A stretch of 14,008 nucleotides of DNA from NCBI GenBank assembly GCA_002450905.1, contig DKAT01000053.1:1-14008 (forward strand), in the 5' to 3' direction. The stretch comes from Spirochaetia bacterium UBA6919. GTDB lineage: Bacteria > Spirochaetota > UBA6919. A program made the position numbers and the translations under genes. Position 1 is the stretch's first letter. Each line of letters starts with the position of its first letter. Below, piece by piece: positions 7,937-14,008 of this stretch. The notes beneath the pieces are model-generated. The model ran no database searches. It was not told the DNA's origin and saw only the letters and a program-made list of their open reading frames with translations.

Positions 7937-8560
7937 TCAGCACTTCTCCTCTGGATTGAGGGTTATGTCCACCTGCTTTCCGAGATAGATGATCTGATAG
8001 TGATCGGGCTGGAGGTCATTGAATTGGATGTTGGATCCTTCTGGGGTGATGGATGCGAGTAGTCTTAATTTCTTATCCATTCGATAAAGGGATATAGATT
8101 CCGTTGGTATGATATTTTGTAAATGGATATTCATATTATATTTATTCTCGTCTATATGGGTTATGGATATGGTGAAATCCTTTGTGGTGCATACGATTTG
8201 TTCATGGGTATGGGAACTATCTCTTACTGGAATTAACTCTTTAATTAGAGATCCCTCGAGAAGAGAGTTGGATACTATGTCGAGTTTATTTTCAACAAAT
8301 TGAAGTACCATCCGACCGAGATGATATAATGATTTTTCTGATGTTTGCTGAGAGAGTACTTTTGTTAAGAGATGTTTCGGGACTTCTTTGTGTTCTATAA
8401 AGTTCATCAGGGTGATGTCTTTTTTTATTTCCAGGAGGAGGTTGAGATGTTGAGGATTTGATGAAAGATTCTTTTCAAAGGACTTCAACTCTGTAAAATT
8501 CATCTGACCTTCGAGATACTTTATAATATTTTCATAGATATTGTCAGAATCTTTACTCAC
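7937..8560 (-). CDS. Putative soluble anti-sigma factor-like protein
   Basis: A 207-residue protein starting at GTG 8560. The amino-terminal part (about 8-70) follows the anti-sigma pattern: IIKYLEGQMNFTELKSFEKN, then a helix NLLLEIKKDI, then VPKHLLTKVLSQ. The zinc ligands (HxxxCxxC) of classic zinc anti-sigma domains are absent. No transmembrane helix separates this from the carboxy-terminal half (about 125-203), which alternates like a beta sandwich (FTISITHI, YNMNIHL, SISLYRMD, HYQIIYLGKQVDITL). It would therefore be a soluble cytoplasmic regulator, unlike most ECF anti-sigmas. Its start overlaps the sigma-like gene's stop by 8 nt (GTGAGTAA), indicating translational coupling. The role is inferred from the neighbour plus the weak domain resemblance; direct homology is not proven. 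Confidence 0.6.
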   Translation of the reverse strand: MSKDSDNIYENIIKYLEGQMNFTELKSFEKNLSSNPQHLNLLLEIKKDITLMNFIEHKEVPKHLLTKVLSQQTSEKSLYHLGRMVLQFVENKLDIVSNSLLEGSLIKELIPVRDSSHTHEQIVCTTKDFTISITHIDENKYNMNIHLQNIIPTESISLYRMDKKLRLLASITPEGSNIQFNDLQPDHYQIIYLGKQVDITLNPEEKC

Positions 8561-9428
8561 GGGATTTATCCTGTATTTTTTGTTTAATAAGAGATTTGCC
8601 CCTGAACATCAGATTATGTATCGCATTCACGGATATTCCTAGAAAATCACTAATCATATCGTTTTTAATAAGCACCTGGAATTGTTGGTATTTATTAAGA
8701 TTCCTTTTATAACCGATCTCTGTTTTTCCTATCTGATTCATTATATTCTGTCCCATTTCAGACTGTTTTTCTGTATCCGATAGATATGTGTATTTCTCTT
8801 TCAAGATCTGTACCTTCTGGAACGATGTATTGACCTTATCCATGATTATCTTTTCTTTATCATACTGCTCCACACTGTATTGAAGTAGCTTATCATACTG
8901 ACTCAGTAATAATGATATATCTCTTTTAAATATTTTACTTACATCCACTAAATCTTCCGCTTTGAAATAAGAGAAGAAATATAGCTTCATAACGACTTTC
9001 ACTTTCTTGGGAAGGCTATTGAGTATATCCACAAATTGATTCTGCTGGATTTCCTGTTCTTCTTTCCAATTGTCCTCTTCCTTAAAATGAAATTCCTCGT
9101 CATACTGGTAATCCTCAATATAGATGATCTTCTTTTCATAGATATTATTATATTTCTTAATCCAGTTAATATATTGATGCCTTAATACTACTGTAAACCA
9201 TGTAACAAACAGACAATCCTGAGACTTATATTTTAAAAGGATTTTTGGCAGACGTTCGTGAATATGTAAGAAATAATCCCCGCAAACATCCTCTGGCTGA
9301 TGAAATGATATCCTCGGATAATTATAGATGTATTCTGATAAATGGCTGATAATCTCATCATAATATTGTCCCGTGTTGTTATGCTGTTCTATGAGCTCCT
9401 TAATCTTCAGATCATTGATTCTTCCCAA
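8553..9428 (-). CDS. Divergent sigma-70 (ECF-like) factor with long carboxy-terminal half
   Basis: A 291-residue protein beginning at TTG 9428, preceded by AGGA at seven bases; no better start is visible. Residues about 46-92 match sigma region 2: EDVCGDYFLHIHERL, then FVTWFTVVLRHQYINWIKKY. An acidic linker (110-127) follows. Residues 135-180 (ILNSLPKKVKVVMKLYFF, then DLVDVSKIFKRDISLLLSQY) look like a region 4. Residues 256-286 (DMISDFLGISVNAIHNLMFR) look like a second sigma-4-type helix-turn-helix. ECF factors are usually 160-200 residues, so this one is about 100 longer, with an extra lysine-rich helical stretch (about 185-250). It heads the operon with the anti-sigma-like, parvulin and 91-residue genes. 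The sigma assignment is good but promoter specificity is unknown. Confidence 0.72.
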   Translation of the reverse strand: MGRINDLKIKELIEQHNNTGQYYDEIISHLSEYIYNYPRISFHQPEDVCGDYFLHIHERLPKILLKYKSQDCLFVTWFTVVLRHQYINWIKKYNNIYEKKIIYIEDYQYDEEFHFKEEDNWKEEQEIQQNQFVDILNSLPKKVKVVMKLYFFSYFKAEDLVDVSKIFKRDISLLLSQYDKLLQYSVEQYDKEKIIMDKVNTSFQKVQILKEKYTYLSDTEKQSEMGQNIMNQIGKTEIGYKRNLNKYQQFQVLIKNDMISDFLGISVNAIHNLMFRGKSLIKQKIQDKSRE

Positions 9429-9483
9429 GGTCTAATCCTAATAAACAACTAAAGTATCCATTTTATTAGAAAATAATTGAAAA

Positions 9484-9533
9484 AAATTAATGATTTCTTT
9501 CATGGAAGTCAATTTATCTTATGGGCACGTTCC
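9484..9533 (-). promoter_or_regulatory. Candidate promoter region of the sigma-factor operon
   Basis: On the minus strand GGAAC (9533-9529), an ECF-like -35 motif, lies about 100 bases before the sigma start. Sixteen bases further is TTGACT (9512-9507), which could itself be a sigma-70 -35 with a weak TAATTT (9489-9484) 17 bases on. ATGGAA and TTCCAT (9502-9507, 9530-9535) form inverted arms around it. Either promoter type is possible; the matches are weak. Confidence 0.25.
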
Positions 9534-9672
9534 ATTAATACAGGGATTTGAAATCTTTAATAATTGATTTTTTTATTTTGTATTTTTTTTAATATTTCCT
9601 GATATATAAATATTTCCAAACTGATCAAATCTATTTCGTCCTATCTATTCTAAATTATTGATACCTCAATTA

Positions 9673-9690
9673 CGATTGATTAATTAATCG
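9673..9690. promoter_or_regulatory. Imperfect palindrome upstream of the deacetylase gene
   Basis: CGATTGATTAATTAATCG is an 18-bp inverted repeat with one mismatched pair, 23 bases before the deacetylase ATG. The position and symmetry fit an operator for a dimeric regulator. AT-rich DNA makes such palindromes fairly common, so this is only a candidate. Confidence 0.3.
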
Positions 9691-9713
9691 CTACAACTAT
9701 AAGGAATACGCTA

Positions 9714-10883
9714 ATGAAAATGAAAGGATCGCTCGTAATCGCTATTATATCAGCGATTGTTAGCTTATTACTCTTGATCACAGCTGTTTTAAAACTGTCT
9801 GGATCACATTTATTTAAAGAAAAGCCCTCAATTAAACTTACCAATCAAATAACTAATAATAATGACGACTGGACTATATCTATAATGCACAAACTTGGTG
9901 ATTTTGAAATGCTGAATCCTTTGTCCACCGAACATCACAAAAAAAGTGTTTTCCTCATCAAAAACAACCTCTCCTTAAATACATATAAAGATGAATTTGA
10001 AAATAAATTAAAGCAATTATCCTATACCTATCGATTCCATTCCAAAACATCGGATAATTATGATATATTGACCATTCTCTATGAAGATAGAAGTCAATTC
10101 TTATCCATAATAGAAATTAGGAAGTCTAAATCCACTCAGATCAAACAGGATATACCCGAAAATCTGGAAAATAATAAAAAACATAGTAATGAAAAACCCT
10201 CTTATATCGCTATTGTTATAGATGACGTAGGGAGAAGTACTAGTCTTGAAAAGGATTTCTTGAACTATCCTTATCCCTTGACCTTTGCAGTACTTCCGTT
10301 TGAGTTGTATTCCAAATCTTTTTCTAAAAATGCTCATCGTCACCGAAAAGAAGTCATTATCCACGCACCCATGGAAGGTCATGAAGAGGATCATCCCTAT
10401 CTGGAAATTAATTCTAATAGCACTAATGAGGATTTATATAAATCTATAAGACTTTTTAGAGAAGAAGTCCCCTATGCCATTGGGATGAACAATCATCAGG
10501 GCTCAAAGGCTACCCAGGATCCTGAATTAATGAAGCGATTCTTCTCTTATTACAAGAAGACCCCGTTATTCTTCCTCGACAGCAGAACTACTCCCAACAC
10601 CCTTGCAGGATCTACAGCACGGAAAATGGGTATCCCCACCCTTGAAAGAGATATTTTTCTTGATAATAACGACGATTTAAATTATATTTCTTCTCAGATT
10701 ATAAAATTAATCCGTAAGGGCAGGAGTGGTAAAATTGCTATTGGGATAGGGCATTTCACGAAACAAAATACCCTGAAAGCCCTACAGAGATTTATTCCCT
10801 ATTTTAAAGAGCACAATGTCCATCTCCTCCCTATAAGTCGGGTATTATCCAAGAAGAATTTATATGTATCTCTTAGGAATTGA
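9714..10883 (+). CDS. Divergent polysaccharide deacetylase (YibQ-like, DUF610)
   Basis: A 389-residue protein with a single amino-terminal membrane anchor (about residues 7-27), a poorly conserved periplasmic spacer (30-160) and the catalytic-like domain from about 163. Family motifs are all visible: IAIVIDDVG (165-173, Asp170/171), PLTFAVLPF (188-196), EVIIHAPMEG (213-222), GMNNHQGSKAT (257-267, His261), FFLDSRTT (286-293), RDIFLDN (312-318) and IGIGHF (343-348). The family shares the NodB fold; its substrate is not established, though an envelope glycan is expected. AAGGA at 9701-9705 lies eight bases upstream of the ATG. The gene overlaps tsaD by 20 bases, so the two are probably co-translated. 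Confidence 0.92.
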   Translation: MKMKGSLVIAIISAIVSLLLLITAVLKLSGSHLFKEKPSIKLTNQITNNNDDWTISIMHKLGDFEMLNPLSTEHHKKSVFLIKNNLSLNTYKDEFENKLKQLSYTYRFHSKTSDNYDILTILYEDRSQFLSIIEIRKSKSTQIKQDIPENLENNKKHSNEKPSYIAIVIDDVGRSTSLEKDFLNYPYPLTFAVLPFELYSKSFSKNAHRHRKEVIIHAPMEGHEEDHPYLEINSNSTNEDLYKSIRLFREEVPYAIGMNNHQGSKATQDPELMKRFFSYYKKTPLFFLDSRTTPNTLAGSTARKMGIPTLERDIFLDNNDDLNYISSQIIKLIRKGRSGKIAIGIGHFTKQNTLKALQRFIPYFKEHNVHLLPISRVLSKKNLYVSLRN

Positions 10884-11877
10884 AACATCCTGCGATGAAA
10901 CTTCCGCATCCATAGTTAAAGATGGAAAAAATATATTATCCAATATCGTTGTCAGTCAAATCAAAGATCATGCCATTTTCCAGGGCGTTGTTCCAGAAAT
11001 CGCATCCCGAAAACATCTGGAAACCATCAATGACGTCATCGAAGAAGCCTTTCATCAAGCCAATATGGACTATCATCAAATTAACGCCGTAGGAGTCGTT
11101 TATAGACCAGGACTCATCGGATCGCTCCTCATTGGATTATCCACAGCGAAAATCTTTTCTTATCTATACAATATCCCCCTTATTCCTGTAAACCACATCG
11201 AAGCACACCTCTATGCACCCCATCTGGAGCAGGATATACCTTTCCCTAATATCGGTCTGGCCATCTCAGGTGGACATACAATTTTGTTTATCTCTCGTTC
11301 CCATATAGAACATGAAATGATTGGATCTACCATAGATGATGCCGTTGGAGAAGCTTTTGATAAGGTGGCTAAGTATTTTAATCTTGAATATCCAGGAGGT
11401 CCCATCATCGATCAATATGCAAAACAGGGTGATCCCAATGCTTTTCACTTTCCTAAACCAAAATTCAAAGAAGAATCCCCCTATCAATTCAGCTATAGTG
11501 GTCTAAAAACCGCTGTTATTCATCAATTAGATAAGTTTCATAATCTACAGTACGAAAAATCCCTTGAAAATATTTCAACGTGTTTTCAGAAAACAGCCAT
11601 TGATATGCTCATAGAAACCTCTCTCAGAGCTTGTAAGGATCATAATATACCCCATCTTGTCGTCACAGGTGGAGTGGCTTGCAATTCCTATTTAAGGAGT
11701 GAATTAAGTAAAATCACTTCCGTCAAAACCTATATCGCATCTCCAAAACTCTCGACAGACAACGCATCCATGGTGGCAGGACTGGCTTATCACCTTTTGA
11801 AAAACAATATTACAGCTGATTTATCCCTTAATGCCTTCTCCAAAATAGTCCGACAGGGGAAATCTATCCTCACCTGA
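10864..11877 (+). CDS. tsaD: TsaD, tRNA N6-threonylcarbamoyladenosine transferase
   Basis: A 337-residue protein of normal length for bacterial TsaD (Gcp/YgjD). It transfers threonylcarbamoyl from TC-AMP to A37 of ANN-reading tRNAs, working with TsaB and TsaE in the cytoplasm. Key features are LGIETSCDETS (4-14), the metal-binding HxxxH in VNHIEAHLYAP (His111, His115), AISGGHT (133-139), DDAVGEAFDKVAKY (158-171), YSGLKTAV (211-218), VVTGGVACNSYLR (266-278) and the closing STDNASMVAG (297-306). One oddity is VVYRPGLIGSL (78-88), where most homologues have a Gly before PGL. The start codon lies inside the deacetylase gene, arguing for coupled expression. It is an essential gene in most bacteria. 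Confidence 0.97.
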   Translation: MYLLGIETSCDETSASIVKDGKNILSNIVVSQIKDHAIFQGVVPEIASRKHLETINDVIEEAFHQANMDYHQINAVGVVYRPGLIGSLLIGLSTAKIFSYLYNIPLIPVNHIEAHLYAPHLEQDIPFPNIGLAISGGHTILFISRSHIEHEMIGSTIDDAVGEAFDKVAKYFNLEYPGGPIIDQYAKQGDPNAFHFPKPKFKEESPYQFSYSGLKTAVIHQLDKFHNLQYEKSLENISTCFQKTAIDMLIETSLRACKDHNIPHLVVTGGVACNSYLRSELSKITSVKTYIASPKLSTDNASMVAGLAYHLLKNNITADLSLNAFSKIVRQGKSILT

Positions 11878-11936
11878 TCCCTTATCCAATTCTCATTCAA
11901 CATATCAACTAAATATTTTAATGTCCTAAAAAAACT

Positions 11937-12069
11937 CTCAAGATTCTCGACTCCCCAATCCGAAATCATCACCTGTGATAAAAATCTTTTTCTTGACCAA
12001 AATCATAACACGGTATTATATTGCCACCAGGAGATTTCATATGATTAAAAGACCTATAATCAATATTTT
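11937..12069 (+). repeat. Upstream repeat R1 (promoter, leader and lipoprotein signal start)
   Basis: First copy of a sequence repeated at 12956 with a constant offset of 1019 bases. The conserved part starts at CTCAAGATTCTCG and runs through the TTGACC promoter, ribosome site and first lipoprotein codons. A short ATCAC/GTGAT inverted repeat sits just upstream of the T-rich stretch. The similarity continues, less strictly, through the lipoprotein gene. Confidence 0.85.
11993..12019 (+). promoter_or_regulatory. Promoter candidate for lipoprotein copy 1
   Basis: TTGACC (11993-11998) and TATTAT (12014-12019) are spaced by 15 bases; a shifted -10 TTATAT gives 17. Both hexamers are also conserved in repeat R2, which supports function. 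Transcription would begin roughly 15-20 bases before the ATG, giving a very short leader that contains AGGAG (12029-12033). Confidence 0.5.
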
Positions 12070-12912
12070 AATACTTATCCTCCTCTTCACCCAGTGTGGT
12101 GGAAATAAGAAACAAATTACTGAATACCAATCAAAAAAAGATATCCAGCCACAACAGGATAAAAACATTGATTCACAGAAGAAAGATGATTATAATGAAA
12201 CAGATATTCAAGGAAAGGAAAAGGAAAATAAGCCGACTAAACCCAAGAAAAATCTCTCATTCAAAGAAAGGGTTCAGGTAGAACTCCCAGGAATCCCGTA
12301 TACGGCAAAACTGATAAAAGATTTTATTCCCAAAAATTATAAGTTACATCAACAAATAACAGGTGATTTCAATGATGATGGCCTCGAAGACGTAGCAATA
12401 TACATAAGGATAGAAGAAACACCTACTAATGAGAAATCAAAAAAAAAAGACCAACCTATAGTTGGATTGGCTTTTTTTTAATTCTTTTAAATAGAGAATC
12501 TTATTATCAAATAGGAGGATTCAGTACTCAACTATATCATTACTATCCCATTGAATCTAATATGCCCGTTAAATTAGAAGTAGAAAATAATATTATATTA
12601 TTTTCAACAACGGGTTATGTTTATGGTGCTAGTGTTACTGATTATAAAACACTTAGTAAAATACAATTTGATTCTGAAATAAATCGATTTATTGTTATTG
12701 GTTTCGAAAGCGAAAGTACACATGGTACACTCGGGAAAGAACTCATAAGCAGAAATTTTTTAACCGGAAAAAGTATAACAAAATCAATTCCCTGGCAAAT
12801 ATTATCAAAATTAAAGACCCCAACAGATCTTAATATACATATAGAAGAATTAAAAGGACGTGTCGGTAAAACCCTCTTAAAACCCCTTTTAGAGGATTTT
12901 AATGGGTGGTAA
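12041..12912 (+). pseudogene. Lipoprotein with DxNxDGxxD loop, copy 1, frameshifted in a T8 run
   Basis: Starts at ATG 12041, seven bases after AGGAG; upstream in-frame codons belong to the promoter region. Residues 1-18 form a lipoprotein signal ending FTQ-C, with Cys19 the likely lipidation site. A charged K/Q/N/D-rich linker follows. The conserved domain then begins SFKERV, ELPGIPYTA, KDFIPKNYKLHQQ, ITGDFNDDGLEDVAIY; the GDFNDDGLED loop resembles Ca2+-binding loops of FG-GAP/VCBS-type proteins. The frame stops at 12481 after eight T (12472-12479). The homologous remainder (LILLNRES, LEVENNIILFS, FLTGKSITKS, LLKPLLEDFN) continues in another frame to 12912. One more T would restore a 290-residue protein, close to the 283 of copy 2. 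Function unknown; an exposed envelope lipoprotein is inferred. Confidence 0.75.
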
Positions 12913-12950
12913 TGTCCTCTTGAAAATCATTTTAGAGGATTGTAATGATA
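12873..12950. repeat. Short tandem repeat with CCTCT/AGAGG hairpins
   Basis: The last codons of copy 1 contain CCTCTTAAAA, four C, TTTTAGAGG, a bulged hairpin. A similar element (CCTCTTGAAAAT, ATTTTAGAGG) recurs 43 bases downstream at 12916-12938, each followed by GGATT and TAATG. It looks like a local duplication. The hairpins could weakly terminate transcription, but no good T tract follows. Confidence 0.45.
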
Positions 12951-12955
12951 ATCCC

Positions 12956-13088
12956 CTCAAGATTCTCGTCATACTGATCCGAAATCACCACCAGTGATCA
13001 AAATCTTTTTCTTGACCAAGATCATAACGGGGTATTATATTGCCATCAGGAGATTCTATATGTTCAAAAGACCCTTAATAAATATTTT
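12956..13088 (+). repeat. Upstream repeat R2 (promoter, leader and lipoprotein signal start)
   Basis: Second copy of the element at 11937, colinear without net insertion or deletion up to the start codon. It shares CTCAAGATTCTCG, the CCGAAATCA core, the T-rich stretch, TTGACC, TATTATATTGCCA and AGGAG. With R1 and R3 it marks the boundaries of a tandemly duplicated unit. Confidence 0.85.
13012..13038 (+). promoter_or_regulatory. Promoter candidate for lipoprotein copy 2
   Basis: TTGACC (13012-13017) and TATTAT (13033-13038) are conserved from repeat R1 with the same 15-base spacing (17 if the -10 is taken as TTATAT). AGGAG at 13048-13052 is seven bases before the ATG. Both lipoprotein copies should therefore respond to the same signals. 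Confidence 0.5.
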
Positions 13089-13911
13089 ACTACTAATCCT
13101 AATGATCTTCTTCATCCAGTGTGGTGGAAATAAAAAACAAATTGCTGAGTCTCAATTCAAAAAGGATATCCCGCCACAACGGGATAGAAATATTGATCCA
13201 CAGAAGAAAGACAATTTTATTCAAACCGATGTTCAGAAAAAAAAAGAAAATAAGCCTACTAATCCCAAGAAAAATCTCTCATTTAAAGAAAGGGTTAAAC
13301 AAGAACTCCCAGGAATCCCCTATACAGCAAAAGAGATTAAAGATTTTATCCCCAAAAACTATAAGTTACATCAACAAATAACGGGCGATTTCAATGAGGA
13401 TGGTTTTGAAGACGTAGCTATATACTTAGGGATAGCAGAAACACCTACTAAAGACAAATCAAAACAAAAAAATACGCAATCCTATGGTTTGGGTGGTTTT
13501 TTATTAATTCTTTTAAATATGGATTCTAATTATAAAATAAGTGGTTTTAAATTTCTAAAGTCGATAAACGAATATGTAGAAAGTACTAAATTAGAATTAG
13601 AAGATAATATTATATTATTTTCTAAAATAGGTCATTCTTATTACGGTCCTTTCCTTGCTAAATCATTTGATTTTAAAGAACTTATTAAAATACAATTTAA
13701 TCATGTACTCAAACGATTTATTCTAATAGGCAGCGAAAGGGAAAGTAAAGGTAGTCATCCTGGATACTGGAAGGAACACACAAGCACAAATTATTTAACC
13801 GGAAAACGTATAACAAAATCAACTGGTCCATCTTCACAAAATATAATAACATCCACAGAAGATAATATCCCCTTAAAACCCCTCTTAGAGGATTTTAACT
13901 TATACGAATAA
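13060..13911 (+). CDS. Lipoprotein with DxNxDGxxD loop, copy 2 (intact paralogue)
   Basis: A 283-residue lipoprotein starting at ATG 13060. A hydrophobic signal (6-19) ends FIQ-C with Cys21 as probable lipidation site. A Gln/Lys/Asp-rich linker spans about 22-70. The remaining domain has SFKERV (74-79), ELPGIPYTA (82-90), ITGDFNEDGFEDVAIY (107-122, acidic loop D110, N112, D114, D118), a strand GGFLLILLN (145-153), LELEDNIILFS (178-188), NYLTGKRITKS (244-254) and a closing PLKPLLEDFN. This is the intact partner of copy 1. Up to the acidic loop the two are very similar; after about residue 130 they diverge strongly. Loops of this type often bind Ca2+, which is inference here. A nine-A run (13237-13245) lies in frame inside the linker and is itself a potential slippage site. 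Function unknown. Confidence 0.82.
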   Translation: MFKRPLINILLLILMIFFIQCGGNKKQIAESQFKKDIPPQRDRNIDPQKKDNFIQTDVQKKKENKPTNPKKNLSFKERVKQELPGIPYTAKEIKDFIPKNYKLHQQITGDFNEDGFEDVAIYLGIAETPTKDKSKQKNTQSYGLGGFLLILLNMDSNYKISGFKFLKSINEYVESTKLELEDNIILFSKIGHSYYGPFLAKSFDFKELIKIQFNHVLKRFILIGSERESKGSHPGYWKEHTSTNYLTGKRITKSTGPSSQNIITSTEDNIPLKPLLEDFNLYE

Positions 13912-13913
13912 TA

Positions 13914-13965
13914 CCCCTCAAGATTCTCGTCATACTGATCCGAAATCATCATCCATGACTAAAAT
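13914..13965 (+). repeat. Upstream repeat R3 (third, diverging copy)
   Basis: Right after copy 2 the CTCAAGATTCTCG and CCGAAATCA sequence appears again, 961 bases after R2. About 32 bases match R2 exactly, after which similarity fades and the TTGACC box is replaced. By colinearity a third lipoprotein start would fall near position 14021, just outside the window, so a third unit may follow or this may be a decayed end. Confidence 0.7.
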
Positions 13966-14008
13966 ATTTTATAAAATCATACTCAATATTAGAGTCACTG
14001 CATAATAG

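Noticed and set aside
9591..9617. Direct repeat AATATTTCC spaced 18 bases
   Set aside because: AT-rich nine-mer in AT-rich intergenic DNA; two copies are not convincing as iterons or operators.
11790..11972. Minus-strand 60-residue frame across the tsaD end and lipoprotein promoter
   Set aside because: Antisense to tsaD and to the conserved repeat; no supporting signals.
11975..12040. Upstream GTG extension of lipoprotein copy 1 (and the same in copy 2 from 12994)
   Set aside because: The extra 22 codons cover the promoter hexamers and ribosome site; the ATG right after AGGAG begins a proper lipoprotein signal.

Overview
The window is low-GC (by eye about one third G+C), gene-dense bacterial chromosome. 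It carries no rRNA, tRNA, CRISPR array or recognisable insertion sequence. A diderm host is suggested by a secreted SIMPL-domain protein, a membrane-anchored YibQ-type divergent polysaccharide deacetylase and two lipoproteins. The lipoprotein signals have a loose lipobox (FTQ-C and FIQ-C, no small residue before the Cys), which is most familiar from spirochaetes. A spirochaete, perhaps near Leptospira, is my best guess, but it is an inference with low to moderate confidence.

Layout. Positions 80-951 (+) hold a DoxX-family membrane protein broken by a one-base frameshift in a T9 run, then an intact DUF302 protein. Positions 954-2458 (-) hold a secreted SIMPL (DUF541) protein followed by a Crp/Fnr-type regulator that lacks the cAMP-contact arginine. 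Positions 2710-5252 (+) hold a small four-helix membrane protein, a thioredoxin-fold protein with a CNHCP active site, and an orphan Cache-type sensor histidine kinase. A gene-poor gap of about 480 bp follows, with a likely terminator and a palindrome. Positions 5734-6768 (+) encode a CaCA-type Na+/Ca2+ antiporter.

Positions 9428 down to 6773 (-) form a compact four-gene operon. It encodes an unusually long, divergent sigma-70-like factor, a soluble anti-sigma-like protein whose start overlaps the sigma gene by 8 nt, a parvulin (PpiC/SurA-like) with no signal peptide, and a 91-residue basic-tailed protein of unknown function. This is the best candidate for an undescribed system: a cytoplasmic sigma/anti-sigma switch apparently coupled to a peptidyl-prolyl isomerase.

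Positions 9714-11877 (+) are a YibQ-like deacetylase overlapping tsaD (tRNA t6A synthesis) by 20 nt. Positions 11937-14008 are a tandem duplication of roughly 1 kb units. Each full unit has a nearly identical promoter region plus a lipoprotein gene. The lipoprotein amino-terminal halves and Ca-binding-like GDFNxDGxED loop are conserved and the carboxy-terminal halves diverge. Copy 1 is frameshifted in a T8 run and copy 2 is intact. A third copy of the upstream repeat begins at the window edge.

Two of the genes are each broken by one base in a poly-T run, in opposite directions. This could be homopolymer sequencing error, phase variation or transcriptional slippage, and the sequence alone cannot decide.
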